Assembly: GCA_964623085.1 (NCBI GenBank)
Contig: CAZUTO010000001.1
Location: forward strand, 124,001 to 188,000
Source of the DNA: CAZUTO01 sp964623085
Lineage (GTDB): Bacteria > Pseudomonadota > Gammaproteobacteria > Pseudomonadales > GM7GCV1
Reading direction: 5' to 3'
Length of the DNA stretch: 64,000 nt
Part shown: piece by piece, positions 41,888 through 51,261 of the stretch
How positions within the stretch are numbered: the first letter of the stretch is position 1
Layout of the letters: each line of letters starts with the position of its first letter
Notes under the pieces: generated by a model
Databases searched by the model: none
What the model was told of the DNA's origin: nothing
Seen by the model: only the letters and a program-made list of their open reading frames with translations
Program-made: the position numbers and the translations under genes

Positions 41888-43528
41888 CTAGCTTGTTACC
41901 GCGCTAGTATCTTGGTTGACGTCTGATGCTGTCACTTCGGCTAATGCCGCTTTCAAAGCATCAATTCGATACTCAAATCGAGTTTCGTGGGGAATGCAAT
42001 GATCTGCATTCAAGCCCGCAAGCACCTTTGCAACGTCTTTGTTCATGCCAGCAACATACACGGTCTTGTTTGCTTCGTCCGCATCGAATGCGATGGTTTC
42101 AACCGCTCGTGCAGCGGATACATCGACAAAGGTTAGGCCTGTGAAATCGAGAACAAGCGCAGATGAATGCTCTCGAACCTTTTCCCGCACTTGATGCCCT
42201 AAATCCGCTGCTGCCCCGAAACTTAAAGGACCAGTAAATTCAAATAAGGTAATGTGCCCATCGGATGCCTCGATAATCGCATTTTCTTCGTCGCTCGTAT
42301 TATTGGTGGCATGGTTACCCATGTCTTCTAGTTGAATATCAGCTAGACGCTTTACGAATGCCAAAGCAGCTAATACCACACCCACTGCAACCGCAGTAAT
42401 CAAATCGACGAATACAGTCAGACCAAGTACAACGACCATTAATAACAGATCCCAGCGTGGACCGCGATGAGCGCGCTTAAGATACGCGATATCGATAATG
42501 TCATAGCCCACTTTTACCAAAATGCCGGCGAGTACAGCGTGAGGAATTTTGGCTGCTAATGGCGCCAGACTCAATACAACTGATAGTAACGCCAAAGAGT
42601 GCAGCATGCCGGAGATCTTCGTTTCGCCGCCGCTGCGAATATTCACAACCGTGCGCATAGTGGCGCCCGCCCCTGGAATCGCTCCAAATAGCCCGGCGAC
42701 AGTATTACCAACCCCCTGACCGATTAGTTCTTTATCTGAGTTATGTCGGGTGCGAGTCATATTGTCCGCTACAAGGGATGTCAATAAACTATCAATGGCG
42801 CCGAGGATCGCAAGAATAAATGCCGCTTCTAGGACGATAGCGAAAGTGTCTTGACTAAATGTTGGCACGATAAACGAAGGCAATCCAACAGGTATATCAC
42901 CCAAGATAGGCGCACCAGTCAGCACTAGACTTATTAGAGTACCGATAATCAACGCCGCCAAAGCGCCTGGAATGAAACGGCTGAATTTCGTTGGCCAAAA
43001 GAAAACGATACCTAGCGTAAGCAACCCAATAATCAGCGCAGAAAAATTGGGGTTTGCCACAGCACCGGGGATAGCCGTGAGCGCAGGAATCGTTCCACCT
43101 CCCTCTGGCTCATGACCAAACAAGCGGGCGAATTGCAGTGCAATAATGATGCAACCGATACCACTCATAAACCCTGAGATTACAGGATAGGGAACCAATC
43201 GGATGAACTGACCAAGTTTAAATACTCCAAACACGATTTGAAGTACTCCAGCGAGAACAACGGACCCAAAAATTAGAGCAGGATTTCCGCCGAGAGAAGC
43301 AAATACGCCGGCAAATACAACAACCATCGGTCCGGTCGGTCCACTCACCTGAGCCCCAGTACCGCCAAACAGAGATGCGAAAAAGCCGACAAAAATTGCG
43401 CCCCAGAGCCCGGCAATAGGGCCCGCGCCTGAGGCTTCACCAAAGGCTAGTGCCAGCGGCAATGCCACCACACCGGCGGTTATACCGCCAAAGACGTCGC
43501 CTTTCAGATTGGAGAAATCGAATTTCAT
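41888..43528 (-). CDS. SulP-family anion transporter, probable bicarbonate uptake
   Basis: The 546-residue product has the SulP core of about 10 to 14 membrane helices (residues 10-390) with the signature GPTGPMVVVFAGV region, and a C-terminal STAS domain (about 430-525; TLFEFTGPLSFGAAADLG, ALVLDFTGLTFVDVSAARA). SulP proteins carry sulfate, bicarbonate or other anions. Here it lies 27 bases after a beta-carbonic anhydrase gene on the same strand, which favours bicarbonate (BicA-like) import. The substrate is inferred from context only. Confidence 0.92.
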   Translation of the reverse strand: MKFDFSNLKGDVFGGITAGVVALPLALAFGEASGAGPIAGLWGAIFVGFFASLFGGTGAQVSGPTGPMVVVFAGVFASLGGNPALIFGSVVLAGVLQIVFGVFKLGQFIRLVPYPVISGFMSGIGCIIIALQFARLFGHEPEGGGTIPALTAIPGAVANPNFSALIIGLLTLGIVFFWPTKFSRFIPGALAALIIGTLISLVLTGAPILGDIPVGLPSFIVPTFSQDTFAIVLEAAFILAILGAIDSLLTSLVADNMTRTRHNSDKELIGQGVGNTVAGLFGAIPGAGATMRTVVNIRSGGETKISGMLHSLALLSVVLSLAPLAAKIPHAVLAGILVKVGYDIIDIAYLKRAHRGPRWDLLLMVVVLGLTVFVDLITAVAVGVVLAALAFVKRLADIQLEDMGNHATNNTSDEENAIIEASDGHITLFEFTGPLSFGAAADLGHQVREKVREHSSALVLDFTGLTFVDVSAARAVETIAFDADEANKTVYVAGMNKDVAKVLAGLNADHCIPHETRFEYRIDALKAALAEVTASDVNQDTSAVTS

Positions 43529-43555
43529 GATTAACTACCTATGTTGCGTGCGTTA

Positions 43556-44221
43556 TTAATGGGTCGTGTGACAAGCGTACTTTTTTATTTCTTCCGCGTA
43601 GCATTCGGCTACAGCTTGAAAGTCTTGAGTTGCTTCGTTATAGGCAGAAACACCGCCAGTTTTGATGTCATAGACCCATCCGTGTAGTTGCAGATCGCCC
43701 TTCGCCAATCGAGCGGCAACAGACGGGTGCGTCTTGAGGTGCTGTAGCTGTAACATCACATTCTGTTCTAGCAACAGTTTCATACGCTGACTATCGTCCA
43801 TATCTTTCCCTAGCTCTTCAACGACCTGAACAGCGGCACGTGAATAACGGAGCCATTCTCGTACCTGAGGCAACGAATCCAAACTTTCTGGCGGTGCTAT
43901 TGCGCCTTTCATTGCGCCGCATTCAGTGTGTCCACATACAACGATATGTGGAACATTTAGCGCCGAGACAGCAAATTCGATTGATGCCGTCATACCATTT
44001 ATTTGCTCTGTGTGAGGAGGCACAATGTTGCCAGCGTTCCGGCAGATAAATAGTTCACCGGGTTCTGTCTGAGTCATCATGGCCGTCTCGATACGTGAAT
44101 CGGAACAGGTAATAAATAGAGCTTCTGGTGACTGCCCCTGGCTAAGTTTTTCGAATAATTCTTGCTTGTCCGGGTAGACTTCTTGTTGAAAGCGTACAAC
44201 GCCTGCTGCAAATTTTGGCAT
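43556..44221 (-). CDS. can: Beta-class carbonic anhydrase
   Basis: This 221-residue zinc enzyme interconverts CO2 and bicarbonate. The zinc and catalytic residues are visible as CSDSR (Asp-Arg dyad) and HTECGAMKG (His and Cys). The active-site GNAGNIVPP-like loop (RNAGNIVPPH) is typical of the beta class. It precedes the SulP gene by 27 bases on the same strand, so the two probably form an operon for bicarbonate supply. The symbol can is used for the E. coli-type enzyme and is approximate. Confidence 0.94.
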   Translation of the reverse strand: MPKFAAGVVRFQQEVYPDKQELFEKLSQGQSPEALFITCSDSRIETAMMTQTEPGELFICRNAGNIVPPHTEQINGMTASIEFAVSALNVPHIVVCGHTECGAMKGAIAPPESLDSLPQVREWLRYSRAAVQVVEELGKDMDDSQRMKLLLEQNVMLQLQHLKTHPSVAARLAKGDLQLHGWVYDIKTGGVSAYNEATQDFQAVAECYAEEIKKYACHTTH

Positions 44222-44353
44222 GGATAGGTCTCTCGTTAGTTAGGTAAAAATTTCATCAGTGTTCGTGCAAAACATCGGATGATTCTGAAAGGGAAAAATT
44301 GATTTTTGACGTCTGCTGATATCATGATCTCAGGTTACTTAAATCTAGTTTCT

Positions 44354-44734
44354 TCAGTGCTTTGTTGATTGTTTGAGAGGTTTGCTTTCGTCAACTGACC
44401 AAAGTTTACGGGCAGCATCGATGTTGTCGCGTGGCAGGCTGTGCCCTCTGTCCTCGACAAATTTCAGTGCGTCGACAATCCAAGAGGCTAGCTCAGGTTG
44501 TACCAATTGATAGAAGTGGTGTCGGCCATCGCGACGTTCTTCAACGATTCTTTGTGCACGCAAAAGGCTTAGGTGCTGCGACACCCTTGGCCCACTTAGA
44601 TCTAGTAAATCGGCCATCGTGTTTACGTCAAGTTCACCGCTTCTTAATTCTTCTATCAAGCGGATTCGATCGGGATGCGCGATGAGCTTGAATATTTCGG
44701 CTAGCTCTTTGGCGACGGCAATTCTACTTGGCAT
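44354..44734 (-). CDS. ArsR-family transcriptional regulator without cysteines
   Basis: The 126-residue product has the ArsR winged helix (KLIAHPDRIRLIEELRSGEL, DLSGPRVSQHLSLLRAQRIV, RRDGRHHFYQL). No cysteine is present, so it cannot sense arsenite or cadmium through the usual cysteine clusters, nor persulfides by thiol chemistry. ATG 44734 is chosen because it fits family length; an in-frame TTG at 44791 would add 19 residues. It lies 132 bases upstream of the carbonic anhydrase gene and in the same orientation, so it may control the bicarbonate genes. Confidence 0.85.
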   Translation of the reverse strand: MPSRIAVAKELAEIFKLIAHPDRIRLIEELRSGELDVNTMADLLDLSGPRVSQHLSLLRAQRIVEERRDGRHHFYQLVQPELASWIVDALKFVEDRGHSLPRDNIDAARKLWSVDESKPLKQSTKH

Positions 44735-44830
44735 TAGGGTGCTCTCGTATTTAACGAGGCCAATCCTACTTAGCTGCCCCAACATCTGCAATAGTTATAA
44801 GATATATATATATGAAAAATGGTATAGGTT

Positions 44831-45022
44831 TTAATCATCGATATAACAAAGCGAAACATGTTCGATAGAATCTAAAATGCTTTTGCGTTGGACGGGTTCA
44901 TTGTTGTGAACCTGACCCATTCTGCGTAAATAATAGCGCTGTCGGAATACCCACCAGAGTATCGCAAGACTGAACCGATTTTGCTTTGTCGAAAGAGATA
45001 CCTTAACAAGCGTTAAGATCAA
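44831..45022 (-). CDS. Possible small protein coupled to dcyD
   Basis: An open frame of 63 codons begins at TTG 45022 and overlaps the dcyD stop by four bases. It has one hydrophobic stretch (FSLAILWWVFRQRYYLRRMG) and a charged tail. The overlap is compatible with translational coupling, but there is no clear ribosome-binding site and the start codon is TTG. I give it low weight. It may be a chance frame. Confidence 0.3.
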   Translation of the reverse strand: MILTLVKVSLSTKQNRFSLAILWWVFRQRYYLRRMGQVHNNEPVQRKSILDSIEHVSLCYIDD

Positions 45023-46011
45023 TGCTGATCGAAGTATTCCTGTCGCTGAGCCATAAGACCGAATATACCGCCGGTGTGAATAAACAGAATGTTTTCCGTT
45101 TCTAACATGCCTTGCTTTAATTCTTGCAACAACCCGTGGAAGGCTTTACCTGTATAGACGGGATCCAACGCCAATCCTTCGCGTCTTATAGCGTCTTCTA
45201 TGGTGGTGAACACGTCAGTAGTAGCTTTCGCATAACCTGGCCCAATATATTTATCGTTCACGTTGATCTTGAAGTCGTCGATATTTACATCTAGATTGTA
45301 AAGCTGCTTCCAATCGAGAAGATCCTGCCGGACTTTTGCCAAAAAGTACGCCTCGTCATCGCAAACTGCCATACCGAGCACATGGGCGTCTAAATTATGA
45401 ACTAATGACCCAGCACATAAACCTGCCTGGGTGCCACCTGAACCTGATGCACACACAATAGTATCGAAATCGACATCGAGTTGTGTTTCTTGTGACGCTA
45501 TTTCTTTCGCCGCACTGACATAGCCCCAAACACCGGTCGCATCACTGGCTCCAGTGTTTATGAAGTAAGGTGACTTACCTTGATCACGATATTCTTCGGA
45601 TAGTTCACGAACGATAAACTGCAGGCGCGCGTTGTAATATCTAGGCGAGAAATAGCTGATCTCCGCGCCGGCTAGATGATCCAAGAACAAATTGCCTTCC
45701 ACGTGCTCCGGTTTCTCGCCGCGCAGTACCAAATGCACTTTAAAGCCCAACTGTGTGCCTAAAATGGCTGTGGCACGACAATGATTAGATTGAATACCAC
45801 CACAGGTAATGAGTACGTCTGCGCCCTTCTCCCTAGCTCTTGCCAACGTAAATTCAAGTTTTCGGATTTTGTTGCCAGAGGTGGATGATCCCGTCAAATC
45901 GTCACGTTTTACCCAAATATTGGTACCGTACTCTTTAGAAAACGACTCCAGCTTGTGAATGGGTGTTGGTAGGTGCGCTAGTTTAAGGTGTTTGGGATAG
46001 ACGATGTCCAT
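45019..46011 (-). CDS. dcyD: D-cysteine desulfhydrase / ACC deaminase-family PLP enzyme
   Basis: The 330-residue product is a fold-type II PLP enzyme. The PLP lysine lies in GNKIRKLEF (SSTSGNKIRK). QSNHCRAT and GSGGTQAGL are typical of D-cysteine desulfhydrase and of 1-aminocyclopropane-1-carboxylate deaminase. The choice between D-cysteine desulfhydrase and ACC deaminase cannot be settled by eye; the former is the common annotation in this group. It lies 85 bases after yajC, on the same strand. Confidence 0.85.
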   Translation of the reverse strand: MDIVYPKHLKLAHLPTPIHKLESFSKEYGTNIWVKRDDLTGSSTSGNKIRKLEFTLARAREKGADVLITCGGIQSNHCRATAILGTQLGFKVHLVLRGEKPEHVEGNLFLDHLAGAEISYFSPRYYNARLQFIVRELSEEYRDQGKSPYFINTGASDATGVWGYVSAAKEIASQETQLDVDFDTIVCASGSGGTQAGLCAGSLVHNLDAHVLGMAVCDDEAYFLAKVRQDLLDWKQLYNLDVNIDDFKINVNDKYIGPGYAKATTDVFTTIEDAIRREGLALDPVYTGKAFHGLLQELKQGMLETENILFIHTGGIFGLMAQRQEYFDQH

Positions 46012-46096
46012 AGCGCTGCAACTAACTATTGCACCGATTCTGAGCGCGTAGCTCTGAGATAGGCGCTAGGCTCTAGTTGAAGAATAATGGCTAGAG

Positions 46097-46426
46097 CTAT
46101 TTGATCGATTTGATCGTTCCTTTGGGCAACACAGCATGAATGGCAACTCGTTGGAATGTGAGTTCGACGGAACCCGTATCGATGTCAATATAGTCGTCCG
46201 TTAGGCCAGTAATCTTGCCTAAAATACCACTGGTCATCACTACTTCATCGCCTTTATTTAAACTGCTGATCAGCGCTTGGTGCTCTTTCTGGCGTTTTTG
46301 CTGAGGACGAATGAGCATGAAATACATAATCACAAACAACCCACCAAACATGATGATGCCAAAATAATCCACACCGCCATTTTGAGCGGCTGTTTGCGCA
46401 TGCGCGCTGGAAATGAAGAAGTTCAA
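46097..46426 (-). CDS. yajC: Sec translocon accessory subunit YajC
   Basis: This 109-residue inner-membrane protein has a short N-terminal segment, one membrane helix (about 22-40; FGIIMFGGLFVIMYFMLIRP) and a cytoplasmic beta domain (GDEVVMTSGILGKITGLTDD). YajC binds SecDF in the Sec translocase. It is normally placed between tgt and secD; here it stands between bcp and dcyD, so the usual operon is not intact in this organism at this site. It lies 16 bases after bcp. Confidence 0.92.
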   Translation of the reverse strand: MNFFISSAHAQTAAQNGGVDYFGIIMFGGLFVIMYFMLIRPQQKRQKEHQALISSLNKGDEVVMTSGILGKITGLTDDYIDIDTGSVELTFQRVAIHAVLPKGTIKSIK

Positions 46427-46442
46427 AAATATCTCCCAATAT

Positions 46443-46916
46443 CTAATTTAGATTTTCGTTGATCCAATCCAATACGTCTTGGTCGTGAGTCTTAGTTTTC
46501 ACCTTCGGCATGATATGCACGAGTGTACCTTTGGAGTCCAAAATAAAAGTAGACCTAAGAATCCCCATGTACTCCTTGCCCATAAACTTTTTCAGACCCC
46601 ATGCACCGTAGCTATCTGCGACAGCGTGATCTTCATCGCTCAGCAGCCTGAAATTAAGATCATGCTTTTCCTCAAACTTCTTAAGACGCGCAGAGGGGTC
46701 AGGACTCAAGGCGAGGACCACCGTATTGGTGTTTGCAAAGGGACTTTCGTTATCTCGAATACCGCAAGCCTGCACTGTGCAGCCCGGCGTCATCGCCTTA
46801 GGGTAAAAGTAAACGACGACATTCTTGCCACGCAAGTCAGCTAACTTAAGCACTGTGCCGTCTTGATCTGGCAGAGCGAAGTCTGGTGCTGGCTTACCTA
46901 TCTCTGGATGAGGCAT
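46443..46916 (-). CDS. bcp: Thioredoxin-dependent peroxiredoxin (Bcp)
   Basis: The 157-residue product reduces hydroperoxides with thioredoxin. The peroxidatic cysteine lies in PGCTVQACG, and the resolving cysteine is five residues later, as in the atypical two-cysteine Bcp group. The FYPKAMTPGC motif is intact. Length is normal. It is 24 bases downstream of mdh and 16 bases upstream of yajC on the same strand. Confidence 0.95.
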   Translation of the reverse strand: MPHPEIGKPAPDFALPDQDGTVLKLADLRGKNVVVYFYPKAMTPGCTVQACGIRDNESPFANTNTVVLALSPDPSARLKKFEEKHDLNFRLLSDEDHAVADSYGAWGLKKFMGKEYMGILRSTFILDSKGTLVHIMPKVKTKTHDQDVLDWINENLN

Positions 46917-46940
46917 CGCTGTTTTACCGAAGTCGTTTAT

Positions 46941-47921
46941 CTAAGGAAGAAGATGTGAGACAGCGTCTCGCTCTTCTTTCAATTCTTGCTCGGTGGCTTG
47001 CATCTTTGTGCGTGAGAAGTCATTGATCTCTATACCCTGAACAATCTGCCAATCACCATTCCTACAAACACAAGGGAACGAATAGACAAGTCCTTCTTCG
47101 ATGCCATAGCTACCATCAGAATAAACACCCATGCTAACGACATCGCCTTCAGCCGAACCCAAAGCCCAGTCGCGCATGTGGTCGACAGCGGCATTAGCGG
47201 CAGATGCTGCGGAGGAAAGGCCTCGTGCCTCAATGATTGCCGCACCGCGTTGCTGAACGGTTGGGATAAAATCGTTTTCGTACCATTCCATATCAACCAA
47301 ATCCATCGCCGCTGAACCGGCCACAGTTGCCTGATGAAGGTCTGGATACTGAGTAGCAGAATGATTGCCCCACACAGTCACATTTTTTACGTCAGTATTG
47401 TGCTTGCCGGTTTTTGTTGCCAGCTGACTTAAAGAACGGTTGTGGTCAAGTCGCATCATTGCGGTGAAGTTTCGTGGATCTATATCCGGTGCATTGCGCT
47501 GGGTGATCAACGCATTGGTATTTGCCGGGTTGCCCACGACAAGCACTTTAATATCTTTACTCGCATTGTCATTAATGGCTTTACCCTGTGCCGAAAAGAT
47601 GGCCGCATTGGCTTCCAAAAGGTCTTTGCGTTCCATGCCGGGTCCACGAGGACGAGCACCAACCAAAAGTGCATAGTCAGCGTCTTTAAACGCGATACTG
47701 GCATCGTCGGTCTGAATGATTCCAGCCAAGAGCGGGAATGCGCAATCGTCTAATTCCATAGACACACCCTTAAGCGCATCTAGTGCAGGAGTGATTTCAA
47801 GCATTTGCAAAATAACCGGCTGATCGGGACCGAGCATTTGGCCTGACGCAATACGAATAAGAAGCGAATAACTTATTTGGCCAGCTGCGCCAGTTACGGC
47901 GACACGTACGGGTGCTTTCAC
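46941..47921 (-). CDS. mdh: Malate dehydrogenase
   Basis: This 326-residue NAD-dependent enzyme of the TCA cycle interconverts malate and oxaloacetate. The NAD-binding loop TGAAGQISYSLL and the catalytic segment MRLDHNRSLSQL (with Arg and Asp) and WGNHSATQYPD (with His) are visible. The sequence belongs to the cytosolic-type, larger MDH group rather than the E. coli-type. It lies 24 bases upstream of bcp. Confidence 0.96.
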   Translation of the reverse strand: MKAPVRVAVTGAAGQISYSLLIRIASGQMLGPDQPVILQMLEITPALDALKGVSMELDDCAFPLLAGIIQTDDASIAFKDADYALLVGARPRGPGMERKDLLEANAAIFSAQGKAINDNASKDIKVLVVGNPANTNALITQRNAPDIDPRNFTAMMRLDHNRSLSQLATKTGKHNTDVKNVTVWGNHSATQYPDLHQATVAGSAAMDLVDMEWYENDFIPTVQQRGAAIIEARGLSSAASAANAAVDHMRDWALGSAEGDVVSMGVYSDGSYGIEEGLVYSFPCVCRNGDWQIVQGIEINDFSRTKMQATEQELKEERDAVSHLLP

Positions 47922-48130
47922 GAGAAATCTCCAATTAAATCTAATAGTATTTGCGAGCCGACAGATGAATCACTATCTAGCAACTGCATGAATATGGGCA
48001 TTATAGGTAAAAGCAAACCGGTTTAGGTGAGAAATTATTGGTTTAAACACTGCGGGAGCCTTCAGACAACCCTAGCCGACACTTATCACATTGACAGCCC
48101 ATCGACTGGGGAAATAGAATGCGCGCACTT
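47922..48130. other. Intergenic region between mdh and tRNA-Ala
   Basis: These 209 bases separate two oppositely oriented units and should hold the promoters of mdh and tRNA-Ala. No box with convincing spacing was found. Confidence 0.4.
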
Positions 48131-48206
<76 letters not shown>

Positions 48207-48212
48207 CAAATA

Positions 48213-48237
48213 CTAAAACCAGCGCTTGCTGGTTTTT
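48213..48237 (+). terminator. Rho-independent terminator after tRNA-Ala
   Basis: The stem AAAACCAGC / GCTGGTTTT surrounds GCTT and is followed by three more T residues. It ends the tRNA-Ala transcript. Confidence 0.9.
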
Positions 48238-48299
48238 TTATGCCTATTCGTTTACGTATAACCGCTTAATCCCTATGCACTTACTATAAACACTTGTGT

Positions 48300-48701
48300 C
48301 TACTGACTGGAGCCACGTAACTTATGCAACGCCGATACATAGGTGAACACATAGATGGTTCCAAAGATTGAGCCAGGTGCGATCGTCATGAGTATTTCTG
48401 GTGTCCCAACAAGCCAGTTCACTGAATACGAGGTGCCAATAATCAGTAGGCTCGTCATGATGATGGCTAAAAACCTATTCTGGCAAAAGCGATAAATAGA
48501 TTCCATAACGAAGTTCGAAACTAGCGTGATAGTAAAACTGAGGGAGCCTTGTACTAATCCGGACTGAACGCCCATTGCCTGACCATGGTTCAGATTACAA
48601 AAGAATGCCCAGGTGCCGTAAGCTAAAAAGCCTCCAATTGCAGGTGCCAACGATCGCGCAATTCGAGATCGACCCATTAATGCCTTAATAGAATGAATCA
48701 A
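48300..48701 (-). CDS. Small integral membrane protein of unknown function
   Basis: The 133-residue product has about four hydrophobic segments (around 18-38, 45-66, 76-94 and 100-122). It has no recognised domain motif. Two features are the GGFLAYGTWAFFCNLNHGQ segment and a charged C-terminus. It begins six bases after the aroC stop on the same strand, so it is probably transcribed with aroC. Confidence 0.75.
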   Translation of the reverse strand: MIHSIKALMGRSRIARSLAPAIGGFLAYGTWAFFCNLNHGQAMGVQSGLVQGSLSFTITLVSNFVMESIYRFCQNRFLAIIMTSLLIIGTSYSVNWLVGTPEILMTIAPGSIFGTIYVFTYVSALHKLRGSSQ

Positions 48702-48707
48702 CGCAGA

Positions 48708-49811
48708 TTACTCATCAACAGAGCCTGGTATTACTGGAGTGTTTGTTTGGGTTACACCCGTTTGTCCGCGATGACGTAAAAAGTGGTCAAGTAATGTGAT
48801 GGCAACCATTGCCTCCGCTATAGGTACGGCCCTGATGCCAACGCAGGGGTCGTGGCGACCCTTGGTGATCACTTCAGATGCGTTACCTTCGACATCCACA
48901 GTTTTTCCTGGCTTGGTAATGCTCGACGTTGGTTTTAGTGCTATCGATGCCTTAATCTGTTGTCCACTAGATATTCCACCTAATACACCGCCAGCATTAT
49001 TACTAAGGAACCCGGCTGGTGTTATTTCATCACGGTGCTCGCTCCCACGCTGCACTACGCACTGAAACCCTGCCCCTACTTCGATGCCTTTTACTGCGTT
49101 TATACTCATAAGTGATTTCGCAAGATCAGCGTCTAATCTATCGAAGACCGGCTCACCCCAGCCAGGAGGGACGCCATTGGCTATAACGTCTACACGTGCG
49201 CCGACTGAATCGCCGTCTTTTCGCAAGGTATTTATCAAGTTCTCTAAATCTGGAACTAAGTTTTTATCAGGGCAAAAGAATTCGTTATTGGCGATTTGTG
49301 CAAAATCAATATCTTTAACCTTTAAGTCACCCATCTGAGACATGTAGCCATGAATCCTTACCCCACAGAGTGATTCAAGTGCCTTCTTAGCAATCGCGCC
49401 AGCCGCGACACGCATGGCGGTTTCTCGTGCTGACGAGCGCCCTCCGCCGCGATAATCTCTAATTCCATACTTTTGATGATAGCTATAATCTGCATGAGCA
49501 GGTCTAAATAAGTCTTTGATATTCGAGTAATCCTTCGATTTTTGGTCAGTATTTTCGATCACTAGACCAATTGACGCGCCTGTGGTCTTACCTTCAAAGA
49601 TCCCGGATAGAATCCGTATCTCATCCGGCTCATTCCTTTGGGTCGTGTATTTGGATTGCCCAGGACGGCGTCGGTTTAGTTCCTCTTGTATCTCTAGCTC
49701 AGAGATTTCTATTCCGGGTGGGCACCCGTCAACAACGGCACCCAATGCTGGGCCGTGACTTTCGCCAAAAGTAGATATAGAAAAGATTAGACCTATTTTA
49801 TTGCCTGACAT
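48708..49811 (-). CDS. aroC: Chorismate synthase
   Basis: This enzyme makes chorismate from EPSP with reduced FMN, the last step of the shikimate pathway. The 367-residue product starts at MSGNKIGLIF, the family-typical N-terminus. An upstream in-frame start at 49883 would add 24 residues and is unlikely. Motifs visible: FGESHGPALG, RHDPCVGIRAVPIAEAM and GGRSSARETA. Length is normal for the bacterial enzyme. Confidence 0.97.
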   Translation of the reverse strand: MSGNKIGLIFSISTFGESHGPALGAVVDGCPPGIEISELEIQEELNRRRPGQSKYTTQRNEPDEIRILSGIFEGKTTGASIGLVIENTDQKSKDYSNIKDLFRPAHADYSYHQKYGIRDYRGGGRSSARETAMRVAAGAIAKKALESLCGVRIHGYMSQMGDLKVKDIDFAQIANNEFFCPDKNLVPDLENLINTLRKDGDSVGARVDVIANGVPPGWGEPVFDRLDADLAKSLMSINAVKGIEVGAGFQCVVQRGSEHRDEITPAGFLSNNAGGVLGGISSGQQIKASIALKPTSSITKPGKTVDVEGNASEVITKGRHDPCVGIRAVPIAEAMVAITLLDHFLRHRGQTGVTQTNTPVIPGSVDE

Positions 49812-50113
49812 AGACACTGGGCTCCGAGTTTGCGACGGCATTATACGGTTCCGCTCGTGGAAAGCACACATGGCGGTCGCCAAAGAATCCTAGACAGGTT
49901 TTGTATCCCACTAAAACGCCTCTCCGGTGCACTGGATTCTAAAAAAGATAGACAAGTGTCTCACTTTTTTTTTTGGTACGGACTTATTGCACATTCTCGT
50001 TGCGAAAAATCGACAGTACTCATATTCAATGGATGAGAGGAAAGATTATCCTAACTATGCTTATTCCGAACTAATCAATTAGGAAAAAAGCGGAAAAGCT
50101 TCTAGGCAAGAAA
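49812..50113. other. Divergent intergenic region between aroC and the GGDEF gene
   Basis: About 300 bases with no gene seen. A run of T residues (TTTTTTTTTGG) lies at about 49968, but no hairpin precedes it. The region should hold promoters for aroC and for the diguanylate cyclase gene, but no box could be named. Confidence 0.4.
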
Positions 50114-51238
50114 ATGAACATCATGGAGATACTTAAAGTGAACAAATCATCTACGGGAGATCTGTATTCCGGTCTAACCAGACGTATTTGTATACTTTTC
50201 GGCGTCCTCGGAATGACACTGGAGTTGTTGACTTGGTTTTTGAGTGGCGAAACCCTGCCTACAGAATTTGCCATAATAAGACTTGTTATCAGTTTTGCTG
50301 CTTTGGCCATTGGGTTGTTTACAAATAGGCTTTATACAGACCGCGTTGCCGCTTGGGTTTGCACTGGACTTCTTATTCTATTGCCGCTAACAATTGGTAT
50401 TGAGAAAGGTGGAATTGATGCGACAACCCTGAGTTTATCCATCTCTTTTTCAGTATTTTTTACTCTGCTACTCGGTCCTAAGCATACGCTGCTAGGAACG
50501 GCCTCAGGCGCTTTCCTTATTTTGTTTTTAGCCTTTGCACCACTGGCTGCGATTTACTCTGGTTTGACAGGATCACCACTTGTTCCCTCCGATACTATTT
50601 TGGATAGCATTGACGCACTCGTGAGTTTGTTGCCGCTCCTACTTTGCGGCGCAGCAACCTATACAGTGGCACATCAAAACGAAATCATGCATGAAAAACT
50701 AAACCGTGATGCCATATACGATGAACTGACCGGCATTCCCAATCGACGAGCGTTTGATCGCCAAGTGGTTGATGAGGTTGAGCGTGCTCAACGTGTGAAT
50801 ACACCGCTTTCCATGATGGTCTTTGATATCGACAATTTCAAAATGTACAACGACCTCTACGGACATCAGGAAGGAGACCGAGCATTGCAAGCGGTGGCGC
50901 GAGCCATTGACGGTGTCTGTGTGCGCAGTACCGACTTTGTAGCGCGATACGGAGGGGAAGAATTTGTTGCTCTGCTTCCGTCGACCATGGATGATCGTGC
51001 AGAGCTGCTGGCGGCAAAAATTCGAGACAACTTAAAGCGAATGAAATGCAGTCCGGCTATCGATCAAGAAATTACCGTCAGTGCAGGCATTGCAGTCCTT
51101 AACGGTGAAACACGTATTAACGCCGAAGAGCTATTTAGACGCGCCGACGAGGCTCTTTATGAGTCTAAGCGAACAGGAAAAGACTGTGCAACTATATACT
51201 CCAACGAAGACGCTCCCACGCTACAGTCTGTTAAATGA
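50114..51238 (+). CDS. Membrane diguanylate cyclase (GGDEF)
   Basis: The 374-residue product has an N-terminal membrane region of about six helices (20-190) and a C-terminal GGDEF domain (205-365). The active-site motif is GGEEF, and the I-site RxxD is intact (RSTDFVARYGGEEF), so the enzyme should make c-di-GMP and be product-inhibited. No EAL domain is present. It lies alone on its strand. The signal sensed by the membrane part is unknown. Confidence 0.93.
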   Translation: MNIMEILKVNKSSTGDLYSGLTRRICILFGVLGMTLELLTWFLSGETLPTEFAIIRLVISFAALAIGLFTNRLYTDRVAAWVCTGLLILLPLTIGIEKGGIDATTLSLSISFSVFFTLLLGPKHTLLGTASGAFLILFLAFAPLAAIYSGLTGSPLVPSDTILDSIDALVSLLPLLLCGAATYTVAHQNEIMHEKLNRDAIYDELTGIPNRRAFDRQVVDEVERAQRVNTPLSMMVFDIDNFKMYNDLYGHQEGDRALQAVARAIDGVCVRSTDFVARYGGEEFVALLPSTMDDRAELLAAKIRDNLKRMKCSPAIDQEITVSAGIAVLNGETRINAEELFRRADEALYESKRTGKDCATIYSNEDAPTLQSVK

Positions 51239-51261
51239 GACGGTACAAGGTTTATCGTTAA

